Shown piece after piece: positions 33,828 through 45,522 of a stretch of 64,000 nucleotides of DNA; the stretch's first letter is position 1; each line of letters begins with the position of its first letter. The position numbers were made by a program, and so were the translations under genes. The stretch is taken from NCBI GenBank assembly GCA_964036155.1, contig OZ038422.1:74237201-74301200 (forward strand). The letters are read 5' to 3'. A model generated the notes under the pieces. It saw only the letters and a program-made list of their open reading frames with translations, was not told the origin of the DNA and searched no databases. This DNA comes from Diploscapter coronatus (taxonomy: Eukaryota; Nematoda; Chromadorea; Rhabditida; Rhabditidae).

Positions 33828-36800
33828 TTAGACCTTCAAGATGCCTTGCCGAGGGGTACCACTACTGTTTTCTTGAGAAACTTGAATATCTGAGCCCATC
33901 ACCGTAGTGTTGGAGACGCTTCGTTGCTCGGGATCTGCTGCAAACAGATTTTAAAAATAAAACAGTTTTAAATCAAACCTTCTACAATCCTGTGTTCCTC
34001 TCTTGGGTCGTCATTTTCGGTGACAATTTCATTTTTGCGATGTTCTCGAAGCATTTTCTCCATTCTCCACTGCGGTCGCATCAAAATGTGTACGATTCTG
34101 AAAAAAATATCGATTTTCAAGAAAAATTCTGAAAAAATAATGCTCACATTTGCCCGAAGACGACAACCGTTTGCAGAATGCCACCTAAAAAGAAGACGAA
34201 TCCCGGCCAAGTGTTGAGCGTCAATGAAAAAACGTTGTTGAAAATAGCAGTGGAGATAATTGGGCAAATCGTCATTATTACGTGGACCACTAAATTAGAA
34301 TATTGTTTAAAATCACTCTAAATTTAAATGTACCAGTGAACAGCCTAGCAGTTTGCTCTTTCGATACCATTCTCGGTAGAAAAGAACGATACCCGGGAGA
34401 TATCGCTCCAGTCAAGATTCCTAATCCAGCAGCTAAAATTTTTAGATTTCTAAAAAAGTTGATTTTTGCCCACTAATGAAGATTTCTTCGGTCGTAGTAG
34501 CCTGAGAAATCAGGAAAAACGAAGCTGCGCTAGCGGCGATCGAAATTATGATCATCAAGCTGTCTTTGCCAAGCCAGTGGACCAGTGTAAGAAGAAGAGG
34601 ACCTAATCAATTCAGAGTTAGTTGGAGTATCAAGCAACAATTAATTCGCCTACAAACGATCATTCCGGCTCCGAAAACGCTAGTCTTAACCAGTGAAAAT
34701 ATAGACCAGATTTTATCCGACCATGCAAACGGAGCTCGCTTTACCAATAAGAACAAGATGTTGGTATCTAAAAAGTTATTCAATTTTAAAATTGGAATAA
34801 AATTTACCTAAAGCCAAAAATTCCACGAACACGAAAAACAGCGATAGACAGAGACATAATCTGGTGAACCCAGGACGCTGTTCGGTTAGGACCTAAAATT
34901 TTAGGTTATTCTGGAAAAAAAACTAAGAGATTTTTACTTCGACTAAAGACCCAACATATTTCAGAGGTCCTGCTCTTCTAGGAGGTGACTGACGGACTTC
35001 AACGCTTTCAGCGTCGTCTCCATTCTCTGATGACAGGTCCAAATTAGAATCTTAATTAGAGTAGTTATCTCTATTTAATTGGCTAATTAAAGTAATTACT
35101 TTGGAATTCGGTGTATCCGAAGCCCTCTCTCTTGGGGAAATGTGTTTCCCTGACATACAAGAAAGCGTACATCAGCCCTATGAACGCGATACTTGCTTCT
35201 AAATGGAAACAATTTAAAGAAAAGCACTGTCAAACGGAATTACGAATAAAACTGCATCGAATGTAACTCATCGTGTGACTTTCTATATTCGCTTTCGAGT
35301 CTACCGATAAAATTTCGACTCCGAAGTTGCCTAAAATTCAACAACTCTACATAGCATGCTACTCATTTCAAAGACCTATAATTGCGCCGACAATTTGCAA
35401 GAATGAGGCCACGCCTATTCTTATGGGGACGGTTGAGCAGCCCTGCAACTATATTGATATTTAAACAGATTTTTAGATTTTCCCGACAGGTTTCAACTTA
35501 TGGCGGCAGTCGTCAGTTACCATGGACAACGTGAGAAAGTAAGCGGCTCCGGTGCCTCCGACAAATCCTAAAATGAACAAGTAGCGCTAAGTTCTAGCTT
35601 ATTTAGCAATTTAGCAATACCAATGGCCACTTCAGATACGAAATACCAGATGTAAATGCTAATTGTTTGATACGTCAATGTAGCCATCAAATGAAGTATC
35701 GAATAAATTACATAGGCTATTAATGAGAATATCAAAGCTGGCTTCCTTCCTGAAATGTTAAAACTAACACAATTTGGAAGTGTAGACTATATCCTTACCG
35801 TTTTTATCAGCCCATATGCCAATTAACGGAGCCGTAATAATCGTGGGTATGGAGCTCAATATTTGAAGCCAAGTTTTAGCGGATGCGATATCTTTTTCGA
35901 TGATGTCAAGCAAAGTGCTGTTAGACCCAGTTATCGAAGCGCAAATTTCTGTAGCGTTCTCGCCTTGCGTTATCGACTGAAGTTAGCATAAATTGAATTT
36001 CTTGCAAGGGGGCCTCCCCAAGTGTGTACTCGACGAGGTTCCCTTGTAAGGGTATTCTAATACCTGGTATTCCGTACTATTAGCGATTTCGATACATCGT
36101 GCATAATACATAAATGATGGCTCGAAGGTACCGATGAAGCCGGCACAAATGGCCATAAGAAATATAACCGGCTCAGCATTTACGATTCCGCTAAATTAAG
36201 ATAATTAGGATAAGTAGCATAGTTAGCCATGCTAATTACCTAGATAGTTTATCTATAGCCCTTCTAGATTGATAATAAGCGTCTTTGAGATTGTAAAGAC
36301 CCATGATACTACTATTGCGAAAGAATCAATGAAATGAAGGTAAACTATCAGCAGCTCTAAGGAATGACTTTTACTCTATGGAAACGTAGCTGGGTTTCAT
36401 AATCGAAGGGCGGAGTAAGGATTTGATTATAATTTTCCTCGAATCATGAACAATTAGATGGTAATTTGAAATTTAGAAGGGGAAATTAGAAATGAGCAAA
36501 TTTGTGCAAATAATACATGCGAAACGTGGGAAAATGGGGTATAATAGTGGTTAAAATTCCGGTTTGTACCGAGAAATTGCGCTATTTTCGAGTAAAAAAT
36601 GAAGATAAATAAGAGCATTTGTAATTTCTACTATTGTTGAAAAGTTACAATTTTACCTACCAACACATCTTTTCTTCGCCGTCAGAATCACTACTCCTTC
36701 GAAGATTTAAACGTTCTAACAGGCCTATTCTTCGGTCCTAAAACCTCAGGTATTTTAAAAGAATTTTCTATTAGTAATTTTTTTCTATTTAATTTTTTCA

Positions 36801-37584
36801 GGAGAATATAATGTTTTAGCAGTTTTAAGAGCTAAGAATGCTCTAAGTATTTCGAAATATTGATTTTTAGAACAATGATACGCTGATAAGGCATTTCGTT
36901 GCATAGGAAAATAGAAAATCGCTCACGGGTTTTAATTCCTAGACGACTTTGAACCTGAACCAATAAAAACGAGCTATTTGGGTTGAAATAAATGAGAGAG
37001 CAATTTTGCAGAAAAGAGTGAGTCAGAAAGTAAATATAAAATGGCTCTGAAGTTTTACTAGTAAACCACAAATAATAAAGTTTTTTCTCGCTGTGAAAAT
37101 TGATATCTTTTGAAAAATGGCGATTTTCATCCTTTTTGAAATCCCTATATCTACTAGAAAGATGGAGAAAAACAATGATAAAACTGGTTTTGCAACTATA
37201 CAAATTTGACCCTGATCTTCAAAAAGCGGTAAATTGAGAATAGACTTTGAAAAGCTCCAAGCCTACCGCGTAAAATCTCGTTTCATCAGTTACGACCGAC
37301 ATTGAAATTTCCGATTGCAGTGTAGCGGATTCATATCCAAGTGGCAGGCCTCCATTTCGGCCTGTTAAACCCTCTGAAGCCCTGTCGTAACCACTACTAC
37401 TTTCACGGTGATCTGGTCTTCTTCTTAATTGGGATCTAAAATTATACCAAGGAATAAAGAAGAACAAACTTGATAAGTAGAATAGAATTACTAAAAAATT
37501 ACTAATTACCTACCTAGATAGATATTCTTCAACCCGCTCCCGGTAACTCGGTCCAGGTTCCGAGATGGGTTGATCTTGGTTCAT
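33828..37584 (-). CDS. SLC46 (proton-coupled folate transporter-like) MFS membrane transporter
   Basis: Plasma- or organelle-membrane solute carrier. Exons: 37584-37514, 37435-37267, 36737-36661, 36308-36240, 36190-36064, 35976-35799, 35749-35621, 35567-35488, 35442-35376, 35330-35244, 35198-35100, 35026-34938, 34892-34808, 34767-34654, 34602-34474, 34432-34334, 34289-34148, 34097-33979, 33937-33828. All phases agree; 679 aa. The first three exons add about 107 polar cytoplasmic residues. The core has 12 hydrophobic segments: EPVIFLMAICAGF (TM1), a Cys/N-glycan loop, WADKNGRKP (MFS motif A after TM2), a central acidic loop and PRMVSKEQTARLF (TM9-10). Substrate is unknown; SLC46 members move folates, hydrophobic drugs or muropeptides. 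ATG at 36304 could begin a 572-aa short form. Linking of the N-terminal exons rests on frame alone. Confidence 0.85.
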
Positions 37585-38153
37585 TCGAATCAAAAATTAC
37601 CTAGAATAACCAATCTGACCTTGCCGCAGGCCCTATAGCATGCATAAATCGATCGATAAAAAGACTGTTATTTGGGAGAGAGAAAAAAGCGGCACAGAGT
37701 CACTACCTACTCGGCCAAAACGCCATCGCCATTCCAACATAACAAAGGGAGGAGGAGGAAAGCAAATATTGAAATTTTGAAGGGCAAAATGAATTTATCA
37801 GGGAAAATAAATATATGATCCTGAAAAGTGGTGTTCGAAATTTGATCTGATACAGAAACAAATATTGGACATTAGTAATATGATTGGAACGAAGATAGTT
37901 TTTTTTGGAAATAAATATGGTCCAGAAGTTGCAACAAAAATGTGTCGAAAATTAGTAAAAAGAGAAGAAAAGTCAAGTCATTCTCGAAGAATGTGTGAGA
38001 AGAAAAAACCATGTGAGACGAAGAGCAAAAATAGAAATCAAGGTTACGATTTTCCAACTATTCTCTCCCCTTATCTCCCTGAAAACTTTCACTGTTTTGC
38101 TTTATATGTGAGCGGCTTTTTCTATAGTCTTCGATGATGCAATTATGTGACAC

Positions 38154-38314
38154 TAAGACGTATTATTTGAATAACTAACAAAATATAAAGAGTGGTCGTA
38201 CAATTGCAAAAGTATTTCGAATCAGAATTCAACTCGTATGGGGGTTGCATCCGGATTCGAAATACTTTTGCAATTATCCGACCTTTGTTTGGGTGATTCA
38301 AAGAATGCGTCTTA
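38154..38314. repeat. Foldback (snap-back) repeat, 161 nt
   Basis: The outer arms begin TAAGACG and end CGTCTTA. The inner arms AATTGCAAAAGTATTTCGAA and the complement at about 38255-38274 match almost perfectly. The arms total about 70 nt with a short loop. No coding potential; likely a small non-autonomous element. Confidence 0.7.
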
Positions 38315-38658
38315 AACTAGTTCTTTCTAGGGCAAAAGATTATCACCCCCGACAATAATACGGAAACATGATTTATTATGCGAAAATAAAGATAATTTGT
38401 AAATATCGCTACATCGTTACATGGTAACGCGTAAATATCGTTACCTAAATTGAACATTATCTTGAAATTGAATATAACCTAACTTGGTCTATATTTTTAT
38501 ATAACGATACTCACATGTAACGATATATACTAGTTACTAAGATAAAGATAGACCAGGGCAAATTGTACGAATCTAGCATGTAAATAGAGCTTCAAAATAC
38601 GACTCAAAATGCCTAATATGTGATTGAAAACCTGCGCCGAATAAAGGCTAATTTCCTA

Positions 38659-38664
38659 TTTATT
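38659..38664 (-). terminator. Poly(A) signal AATAAA of the ground-like gene
   Basis: AATAAA on the minus strand, 34 nt past the stop at 38698. Confidence 0.65.
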
Positions 38665-38697
38665 CAAGCTGTATTTTGAAAGCCTGCTGCAAAATCA

Positions 38698-40303
38698 CTA
38701 ATAATGTTGGAAGGCGTAGCAAATAATGCTATTTTTCTCGTTTTGGCAAAATAGATCACTTCGTGCCACGTAACTGAAGTCGCCATTCGAGCAGAATACA
38801 GAAAAGTATCCTGGAAATTAAACATTCAGAATGATTTTCAGGTATTCTAACTTTTACCCCCTAATTCTGCCTCCGCATTTTTCTGGATCAACCTCTTGGC
38901 CATTTCCGGCGATCGCATCGTGTGCTAAAATTTAAGTATTCTTCTAAGATAGGTAAAAAATACCTTATTCATCAAGTTCTTCAATTTTTCGCTGGTGCAT
39001 TTGACATCACTCTGATCCTCCTTCAGCTTATTCCTTCTTGGAACAAAACTCTGATGGTTCGTAGAGTTACCCGGTTTCTTCAAATCCACCTTTTCGCTCG
39101 CGGTTTTCATGCCTAGGGCCTGAAATCGAGCAGATTTATCGATTTTCATGAAAAGTGGGTCTTGCATGAGCTTTATGCTGGAAATGACACGGTGTGGGAC
39201 ACCTTCCACAGCAATCATTGATGGGAGGTGGCATCAAGATGGGTCTTTGGTAGATAGGTCCGACTGGTTGTTGCATCACCTGAGGTTGATAGTAGGACGG
39301 ATAGGAATAGGGTACAGGAGCTGAAAATCAAATTTACGAGAAAGAAAGCCCAAACTTCTACCTGGCTGAGGAATCTGTGTAGGTAAAGGTATCGGTTGGA
39401 CATAGCCCCTTGGATAGTACGGAATAGGTTTCAGATATTGTGGAGGTAGTACAGGACATCCTAAAACTGATTTTATAGGAGCTTTTTCAGGACTCTGAAA
39501 AATTAGACCAGTCGGAAGGTACGGATGTGGCCTGTAGGGCAAGGGTCTCGGCAGATAAGGGGAAGGTGTCGGTGGAGCCGTTAAATAGCCGGTCTCCTTG
39601 ATGTAAGTCACTGGTGATAATGTCGTATTGGAGATGATCTGAAACTATGCTCGGTAAATTATGGTTAAAATGGATGACTGATTACCTCGGAAACTGCCTT
39701 GTCTTCAGGACTCTGCGTCACGCCTTCCAGTTCCTTGAGCTTCTTTTCGTACTCCTCGAAGGACTGAAATTTTATGCCAGTTTTTAAGGGAGTGCAAGTT
39801 TACCGCTGGTAAAGGCTGCTTCGCGGCTATGGTAGCTGCCGAATCCTTGCTGAACGCCTCAACTGCGGAGTTGGAAGACGGAGGCGCGGTGACGTAGGCG
39901 TTAGACGTTACGGCGGGCTGGGCTGAAAGATGGCTTCATTTCAGAAACACGTCATTTCTGTTTCTAGAAAGTTCATTAGTTTTTTTTCTTTTTCATAATT
40001 GTTTTAACTTTCAATAAAGTCATTTTCTATCTTACCAGGATAATAATACTGGACTTGTTGGACTTGATACTGCGGATAACCATAGGGGTATTGATATTGC
40101 GGAATAACTGGGGGTGTTGGTGCGGGTGCAGTCGGCATAGGTTGAGGCTGAGGTTGAATTTGAATTTGTCCATAACCATATGGTGAATAGGTGCAGGGAG
40201 ACGGAGAAGGTATGCCGGGAGTACCACAGCCAGAAAGCCCAATCCCACCTGGGTGGGACTTAACCGGAATTCCAGTGAACAGAATGAATAGGAGAAATTT
40301 CAT
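38698..40303 (-). CDS. Ground-like (GRL) domain secreted protein with Pro/Tyr/Gln-rich stalk
   Basis: Nematode secreted protein of the hedgehog-related ground-like group, typically made by cuticle-forming epithelia. Exons: 40303-40036, 39922-39804, 39763-39686, 39638-39362, 39320-39166, 39119-38964, 38924-38858, 38810-38698; 410 aa, phases agree. Residues 1-17 look like a signal peptide (MKFLLFILFTGIPVKSH). A P/Y/Q-rich stalk follows, interrupted by a short charged helix (EEYEKKLKELE). Then comes the CCGRCPTPCHF cluster, and the C-terminal ground-like domain with KCTSEKLKNLM, AKRLIQKNAEAELG, VFCSNGDFSYVA and DLFCQ. The intron at 39120-39165 uses a GC donor (CAT|GCAAGA); a canonical reading would end in a premature stop. 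The exact paralogue is not identifiable. Domain call is strong. Confidence 0.88.
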
Positions 40304-41960
40304 TAATTTATATTTATATATACTACTTTAGAGGAAAGTGAAGATGAATAAATTAGGCAAAATAAAGATGATGAATGGATGAAATTTACTGTAGAGATCG
40401 AGTCACCGCGTCTGGTTCTGGCGTAGAAAGTGGGCGGGGTTTGGTGGTACCAAAAATTGGCCCCAAGCTTATAATCCCCAGAAATGAGCGGATTTGGCAG
40501 ATGCCACAGGGAAGCGTGGACATGGAAAGTAGACCGGTACGGGCTTCGCCTCGGGGCGAAATGATTCAACACTACGAGGAAAGCCTCGTACAAATCCGAA
40601 AATTGCCCTTCCGCTGTGGTTTCAAGGTATTTCTTCTTGTTTCAATGTCAGATTTCGAGTTTTCTTCAATTAAAAAGTATACCTTTTCAACAACAAAAAA
40701 ACTTTCTTATGTAATATTGCGTCATGGAAAGCTTTATATATGTAAGAAATTTCAATAGATATATCTATACACTTTCATGAATAGTGAATAATTTTGTATA
40801 AAATGTATAAGATTATTATGTTTTCCACCTGGTCTGTTATTTAAGCGAGAAGAAATCTCGACTCTAAATTGTACTCATTAGCAATGCGCATATATAAGTA
40901 AGAAGAAAGAGGCGAGATACATAAGACGGATATATGAAATCCCCGAGACTTAATCCCTGTGGTCTATCTCAAAATATCACCTTCCCTCCCAAAACTTTAA
41001 CTTCGAATAATAAATTTTACAACTCTTTATAAATTCGTGTGTCCACATGTAATAAAACTGTCAGTAACACTCTGGCTATAATAATTGCAACTATTGTAAA
41101 GTTTATGACTCAGTTTATTAGGTTTAAAAATGCATAGAAAAGTTTAGAAATATTTTTTGTTCCCAAAATCCAAAATTGTTCCCAGAGAACTTTTATTCTC
41201 AATCGTTTAGGGGTATACCAAATCCCTTCAGATGGGGTGAAAAGTGGCGAAGTGCACTGCTAGAGCTATTCATTGTTGCCGCGTTAGAGAGTGAGCTTTT
41301 GTCGAGGGAAAGGAAATAGCCTGCGAATAAAAGAGAGTGCAGGCACTCATATCGACTGCCTGGAGCTTTTCCTTCCATTTCTCTCTCGCTCTTTCTTTCT
41401 CCCCCTTTTCCCATTCTTTCTCTCCCTTTCTCAATTCTTTCTCTCCCCATTTCGGCCTCTAAATCTCTCCACATTACACACTATCTCGTCCAGCTCTAAC
41501 TCCTTCATTTTTCATATTCTTGCTCTTGCCAAAGCCAAAATCCTCTAGCTTTTGGTCTAATTTCCATAAGAGAAGTTTTGATTTTGGCAGAATATATTCT
41601 TCTCTTCTCCACTTTTTTCGTTCTTCAAATAAGGCAATTATTTCGTCTTTTTGCATAGGGAAAGTGGACATTTAGAAGGGGGAAGTGCAGAGAGATTTAT
41701 TTTTTGTAGGAGAATAAATGTTTTACTAGACTTTCTCATTGAAAAATAGGAAATTTTCTCTATAAAGTTAGATTTTTTTTTCATATGTAAAACAAACAAT
41801 TTTGTTTACTATATCAAATTTTTCCCGCTTTTTCATACAAAATAATATATTTAAAAATAATACAATTTGAGAATGCTTACTATATCCCAAAATTTCGCTA
41901 CTTCTTTGTCGAAAGCATATCAAATTTCACTATCCTTTCAATTTTCGTTTGTTCTTTAGA
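40304..41960. other. 1.7-kb intergenic region between divergent genes
   Basis: A TATATAAATATAAA tract sits directly upstream of the grl start at 40303. A polypyrimidine microsatellite-like stretch (CTCTTTCT units) spans about 41370-41465. Frames read across it (41199-41474 and 41291-41548) are low-complexity artefacts. No gene was seen. Confidence 0.55.
41370..41465. repeat. Polypyrimidine tract (CT-rich low complexity)
   Basis: About 95 nt of almost pure C and T on the plus strand, composed of irregular TCTCTTTC units. Confidence 0.7.
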
Positions 41961-43368
41961 ATGTCCGAAGATGAACTCGAGTATCGATTCGCTACGAGTT
42001 CCAATGCCGAGGATGTATATTCGTTTTTGCTAAATCACTTCCGGACTAGTGAACCTATCACTACTAGTTTAGGTATTTTTGCTAGTTTTAGTTTTTTTTC
42101 TTTCAAATCATTTTCTAAATTTCCCACGATTTATAAGCAGTATAATTGAAAAGATTGTAGCTATAGAAAAAATAATTCCAACCTATGAATCATTTTATCC
42201 TCAGGTGCTACCGAAGATGATCTAAGAGACTTCTTCCGAGACTTAAAAGACGGAGGTCTTCAAGAGAAATCGCCTTCAATATTGGTCTATCATAATGAGG
42301 TTTCTTATTCTATCTAAAATCTTCTATGTATTTAATTTAGGACCTAATAGCCGTATGTTTGAATGATTTGAAAACCTCGAAAAAGGATCCGAATAGGACA
42401 TATTCGCTAGAAATTGATCCTTATAAGGACTATGCCAAAAGTATGACTTACATTCATTTAACAATTATTATCTAAAGATTGATCTTCATTCCAATTTGTA
42501 ATTTCTTAGAAGAGCTTATAACAAAGCTGATCCTCGTTTGAAATTAAAAATATTTACCAAATATTTCGTTTCGTTATATATATATCATGGTTTATTCCAA
42601 ATAAATCGGATATGATGCCTAGAATTCTGTTATTCAATTTTTATATTTATCCTGTGCTATATCATGATATATTCCGAAAATCAGATATGATATCAACAAT
42701 TCTGCATATATAAATTTTTAGTGATAGCCTCTGGGCCCTATCCCCAGCACGTCGCCAATCAACTATGGGCCTTTATCACGACAGCTGAAGAAAATCTGCC
42801 CATAATGATCCCTGAGAACTCTCTCATCATAAAATTGGATATTCTCTGTGTTAGAAAGGATTTTCAAGGGTAAATTCAAGAATTTTTAAAATTTTCAAAT
42901 CTACCCACCGGAAAATCTGCTCCAATGCTAAATGCTGTTCAAAATCTTTTTAACATTTAGCATTGGAGCAGATTTTTAGCGTTTAGTAATCAAATTAATG
43001 ATTTTTAGAAGGGGCATTGCTAAGAAATTGGTGCAAATGACGCTTCAGAAAGCCGAAGATTTGCATTGTAACTACGTCTGTACGGTAGGTAGTGCAGTAG
43101 CGTCTCAGAGCATATTTAAAAAGGTAAAAGATGAGGTAATAAAATTCAAATATCGATTCTTAATATTTAGTACGGCTTTAAATCCTTATGTGAAATGCCG
43201 TTTTTCTGTTTTCGGGAGAATGGAAAGCAAGTTTATGAAAATCTTTCTGATGGAGGCCTGTGTGGAAGGCTTATGGCTTACAAAGTTCCTGAGCGACTTC
43301 AAAACGGCATCGCAGATCATCATCAAGAACATCCTGGAGATGATCAAAATGAGGAAGATCTCAAATAG
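41961..43368 (+). CDS. Arylalkylamine N-acetyltransferase-like GNAT enzyme
   Basis: Cytosolic acetyl-CoA-dependent transferase acting on an amine. Exons: 41961-42072, 42205-42299, 42341-42440, 42722-42869, 43009-43123, 43171-43368; 255 aa, phases consistent. The ATG follows the acceptor TTCTTTAG by one base, so the mRNA is probably trans-spliced. The N-terminal half has the insect/nematode AANAT pattern (EYRFATSSNAEDVYSFLLNHF; DLIAVCLND). Motif A reads KLDILCVRKDFQGRGIAKKLV, which includes the Q/RxxGxG/A acetyl-CoA loop. It is followed by CTVGSAVASQSIFKKYGF, the motif B region. The exon 5 donor was chosen at 43123 because it gives the family-like KKYGF junction; read-through to a second GTAAT would add four residues. 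Intron 4 holds a perfect 23-bp hairpin. Substrate is unknown (monoamines are usual). Confidence 0.83.
42912..42976. other. Perfect 23-bp stem-loop in an intron
   Basis: The arms are 42912-42934 and 42954-42976, fully complementary with no mismatch, and the loop is 19 nt. It sits inside intron 4 of the N-acetyltransferase gene. The geometry resembles a short hairpin RNA or pre-miRNA, but the strand and expression are unknown. A tiny foldback repeat is the alternative. Confidence 0.6.
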
Positions 43369-43885
43369 TTCATTCCAAACATTCTTTAGATCCAAACTTA
43401 GGCAGATTTTCAACCAGAATGAAAAATTATATGGGGAGGGTTAAGCAAGTCAAACTCTTCTATAGAAAATTGATAGATAGGGTAGGTGCACAGTACACAA
43501 TAAGACTTTTGAGTATATTTTGGCTTAAGAAGGGTACACTCGACTGATCTGGCTGGAGCTCTGCCTAGGTTTGTTTAGATCTAGCGATATTTTAGATTGA
43601 GCAATAATAATTATTGTCATGACTTTCATCAATTTTCTAGTGATCTGTGTGAACAAACAATTCTAGGGGTGCATATTTTTCGACCAAGAAAGTTACAAAT
43701 GAACAGATTTTTTCTAGATGTAATAATAAATTTATTGATTCCTAAAAGACACTATTTGAAACTAACTAGAATATAGGTATTCATAAGAGTAGCACTTATT
43801 TTAAAATCTAGAAGATTCTCGCTCGACATCTATCGGTGCTACTTTTATTAATTGTCAAAGTACCGTAATTCTAAAAAAAAAAACC
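43369..43885. other. Convergent 3' intergenic region
   Basis: 517 nt between the stops of the acetyltransferase (plus) and the Tim17-like gene (minus). Apart from the shared poly(A) palindrome at 43725-43736, nothing was recognised. Confidence 0.6.
43725..43736. terminator. Palindromic bidirectional poly(A) signal
   Basis: AATAAATTTATT reads AATAAA on both strands and lies between two convergent genes (stops at 43368 plus and 43886 minus), so one 12-nt site can serve both. Confidence 0.55.
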
Positions 43886-45522
43886 CTAAGATTCCTTTTC
43901 GACTTGAGCGTTAGCTTTCTGATATGCTTCCCTAGCTTCTTTTTCCTGAGTGAACCAAAATCTCTCTAGCGCGGTTTTCGTCTCTTCCGCTTCAGTGATA
44001 TGAGCCAATCTTCAAATTTCTTGTTAAATTCTCATTTTCTCGCCAAAATTTCAAACCTCTGCTCCGGCTTGATTTTATCTTTGAGTAGGGGATCGGTGTA
44101 TTTCCGCAATACCTAAAAATTCAACAAAAAATGTTTTTTTTCGGAATGAAGCGAAACATAGACACTATCTCCTATTAGGCTAACAATACATTGTTGCCAA
44201 AGATGAGAGCATGGGGGAAAAGTGAGAAATAGCGTTAGGTATTATGGCTTATGAGGAGTAGATACTGCAAACTCTTTGCAACTCACTTTCGCACGCGTCC
44301 CGCCTTTCTTTCCCCTTGATCTCCACCTTCTTTTTAGTTATTATCTCTTCAGAGCATATATGCTATTTCGAGGGGGTCGAGTCTATGAGTGGAGAGTTGA
44401 AAAGTGTGTGTATGTGTGTGCAGTATCTACCTTCTCACAAGCCATACTAACAAAGTACTCAATCTTGTCAAAATGTACTCACTCCTCATATGATAAGTAG
44501 TAAGAAAAACTCATTCTTAGCTTCACTATGCTTTTTTAATTTAAAAACAAAAAAAATTGGTTTACCGTATTGCACGCAATTCCATACGCTATGCCGACGT
44601 TGATGCCATCGACGGCGCCCTGAAATTACAATTTTTATTTATCCAGTTTCATTTTTCTCAAAGTTACACCTGAAATCGCCTCCAATACCATCCGACGAAA
44701 CCACAAACCATGGCGCAACGGTCCTAAAATCATTAGTTTGCACTAGTTTCAGATAGCGTCATAATTTAAGACGTGTCGCCGCGATGTTACAATTAAAAAA
44801 TGCCATCATGGCGTAAAATTAATTAAATAATGGCGTCATGGCGTCATGATTGACTTTAACGCCTTTCCTTACGATGATCATTTGATTCGTATCGATGCGC
44901 ATTTCGTAGCACTGTTGTTTCAGGTTCATCTCGGGGACATCTGAAACTTAAAAATTAGCATAAATTTCCAAATACAATCGTTTTCACTTGAAAAGTAGAG
45001 GTCCGTCAAAGCGAGCAGCGGTCCCATCGACATTCCGGCGAGGAGAAAGCGGCCCTGAAAGTAGCATAAATTTAACAAAATAGTAAATCCAAAAACCAAC
45101 CTGCAATTTCCTGCAAGCAGCTCGAATAACCTTTGACGAATTGGGTGTCCTGTTTTCCGGCTTCAACGTCCGATGCAAATAGATACGGTAGATGGGATGC
45201 ACGATGAGGCCACCTAAAATATTTTCGCATTGCGTATTTTTAAAACTAGTAATGCACATTTAGTCGTAAAATGAATTTTCTATAGAAAAATGGAAAGAAA
45301 GGGAATTTCCCGTATTTTCAATTTTTAATACATTCTATAAAAATTAAGATTTAGAATAAACCGAAAAATACCTAGGATACTGGTGATCTCGCAGCCTTTG
45401 ATAAACCCGTGGATAGTGTATTCGAGCTGGGGATTGGGGACGGTCGCGAGGGCTTTTTCGTCCAGATTGCGCACCCCGAGCTGCGAGAAGTTGAAGAACC
45501 ATTCATCCATACCGAGCACCAT
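43886..45522 (-). CDS. Tim17/Tim22/Tim23-superfamily mitochondrial membrane protein (TIMMDC1-like)
   Basis: Likely inner-mitochondrial-membrane protein of the Tim17 superfamily, whose members act in protein import or complex I assembly. Exons: 45522-45372, 45213-45101, 45054-44988, 44940-44873, 44723-44670, 44619-44566, 44112-44057, 44009-43886; 228 aa, phases agree. Small-residue-rich hydrophobic segments are visible: FIKGCEITSILGGLIVHP, LLAGMSMGPLLALTD, MVCGFVGWYWRR and GAVDGINVGIAYGI, with the glycine spacing of the family. The C-terminus is a charged helix (LAHITEAEE ... QVEKES). The ATG lies 6 nt after an AATTTTTAG acceptor at 45528. BMS1, on the same strand, ends 257 nt upstream, so the two may form an operon. 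TIMMDC1 is the best guess; another Tim17-type protein is possible. Confidence 0.65.
44234..44452. repeat. Foldback element in an intron of the Tim17-like gene
   Basis: The left arm, about 44234-44267, contains TATGGCTTATGAG and GTAGATACTGC. It is inverted at about 44420-44450 with a few mismatches and a small gap. The total length is about 219 nt and lies in the intron 44113-44565. A short TG repeat (44405-44420) abuts the right arm. No coding capacity. Confidence 0.6.

Larger units (their letters stand above)
37585..38697. other. Intergenic, contains a foldback repeat
   Basis: No gene could be supported. A 90-codon frame at 37865-38137 has no recognisable features. Holds the foldback element at 38154-38314 and an AATAAA (minus) at 38659-38664 for the ground-like gene. 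Confidence 0.5.

Noticed and set aside
37865..38137. 90-codon plus-strand Lys/Cys-containing frame
   Set aside because: No signal peptide, no splice or poly(A) context and no recognisable pattern.
40375..40758. 127-codon plus-strand frame divergent from the grl gene
   Set aside because: Lies in the grl upstream region with no splice or family support and a random-looking C-terminal half.
41199..41548. Arg/Glu-rich and Ser/Phe/Leu-rich frames on both strands
   Set aside because: Artefacts of the CT-rich low-complexity tract.
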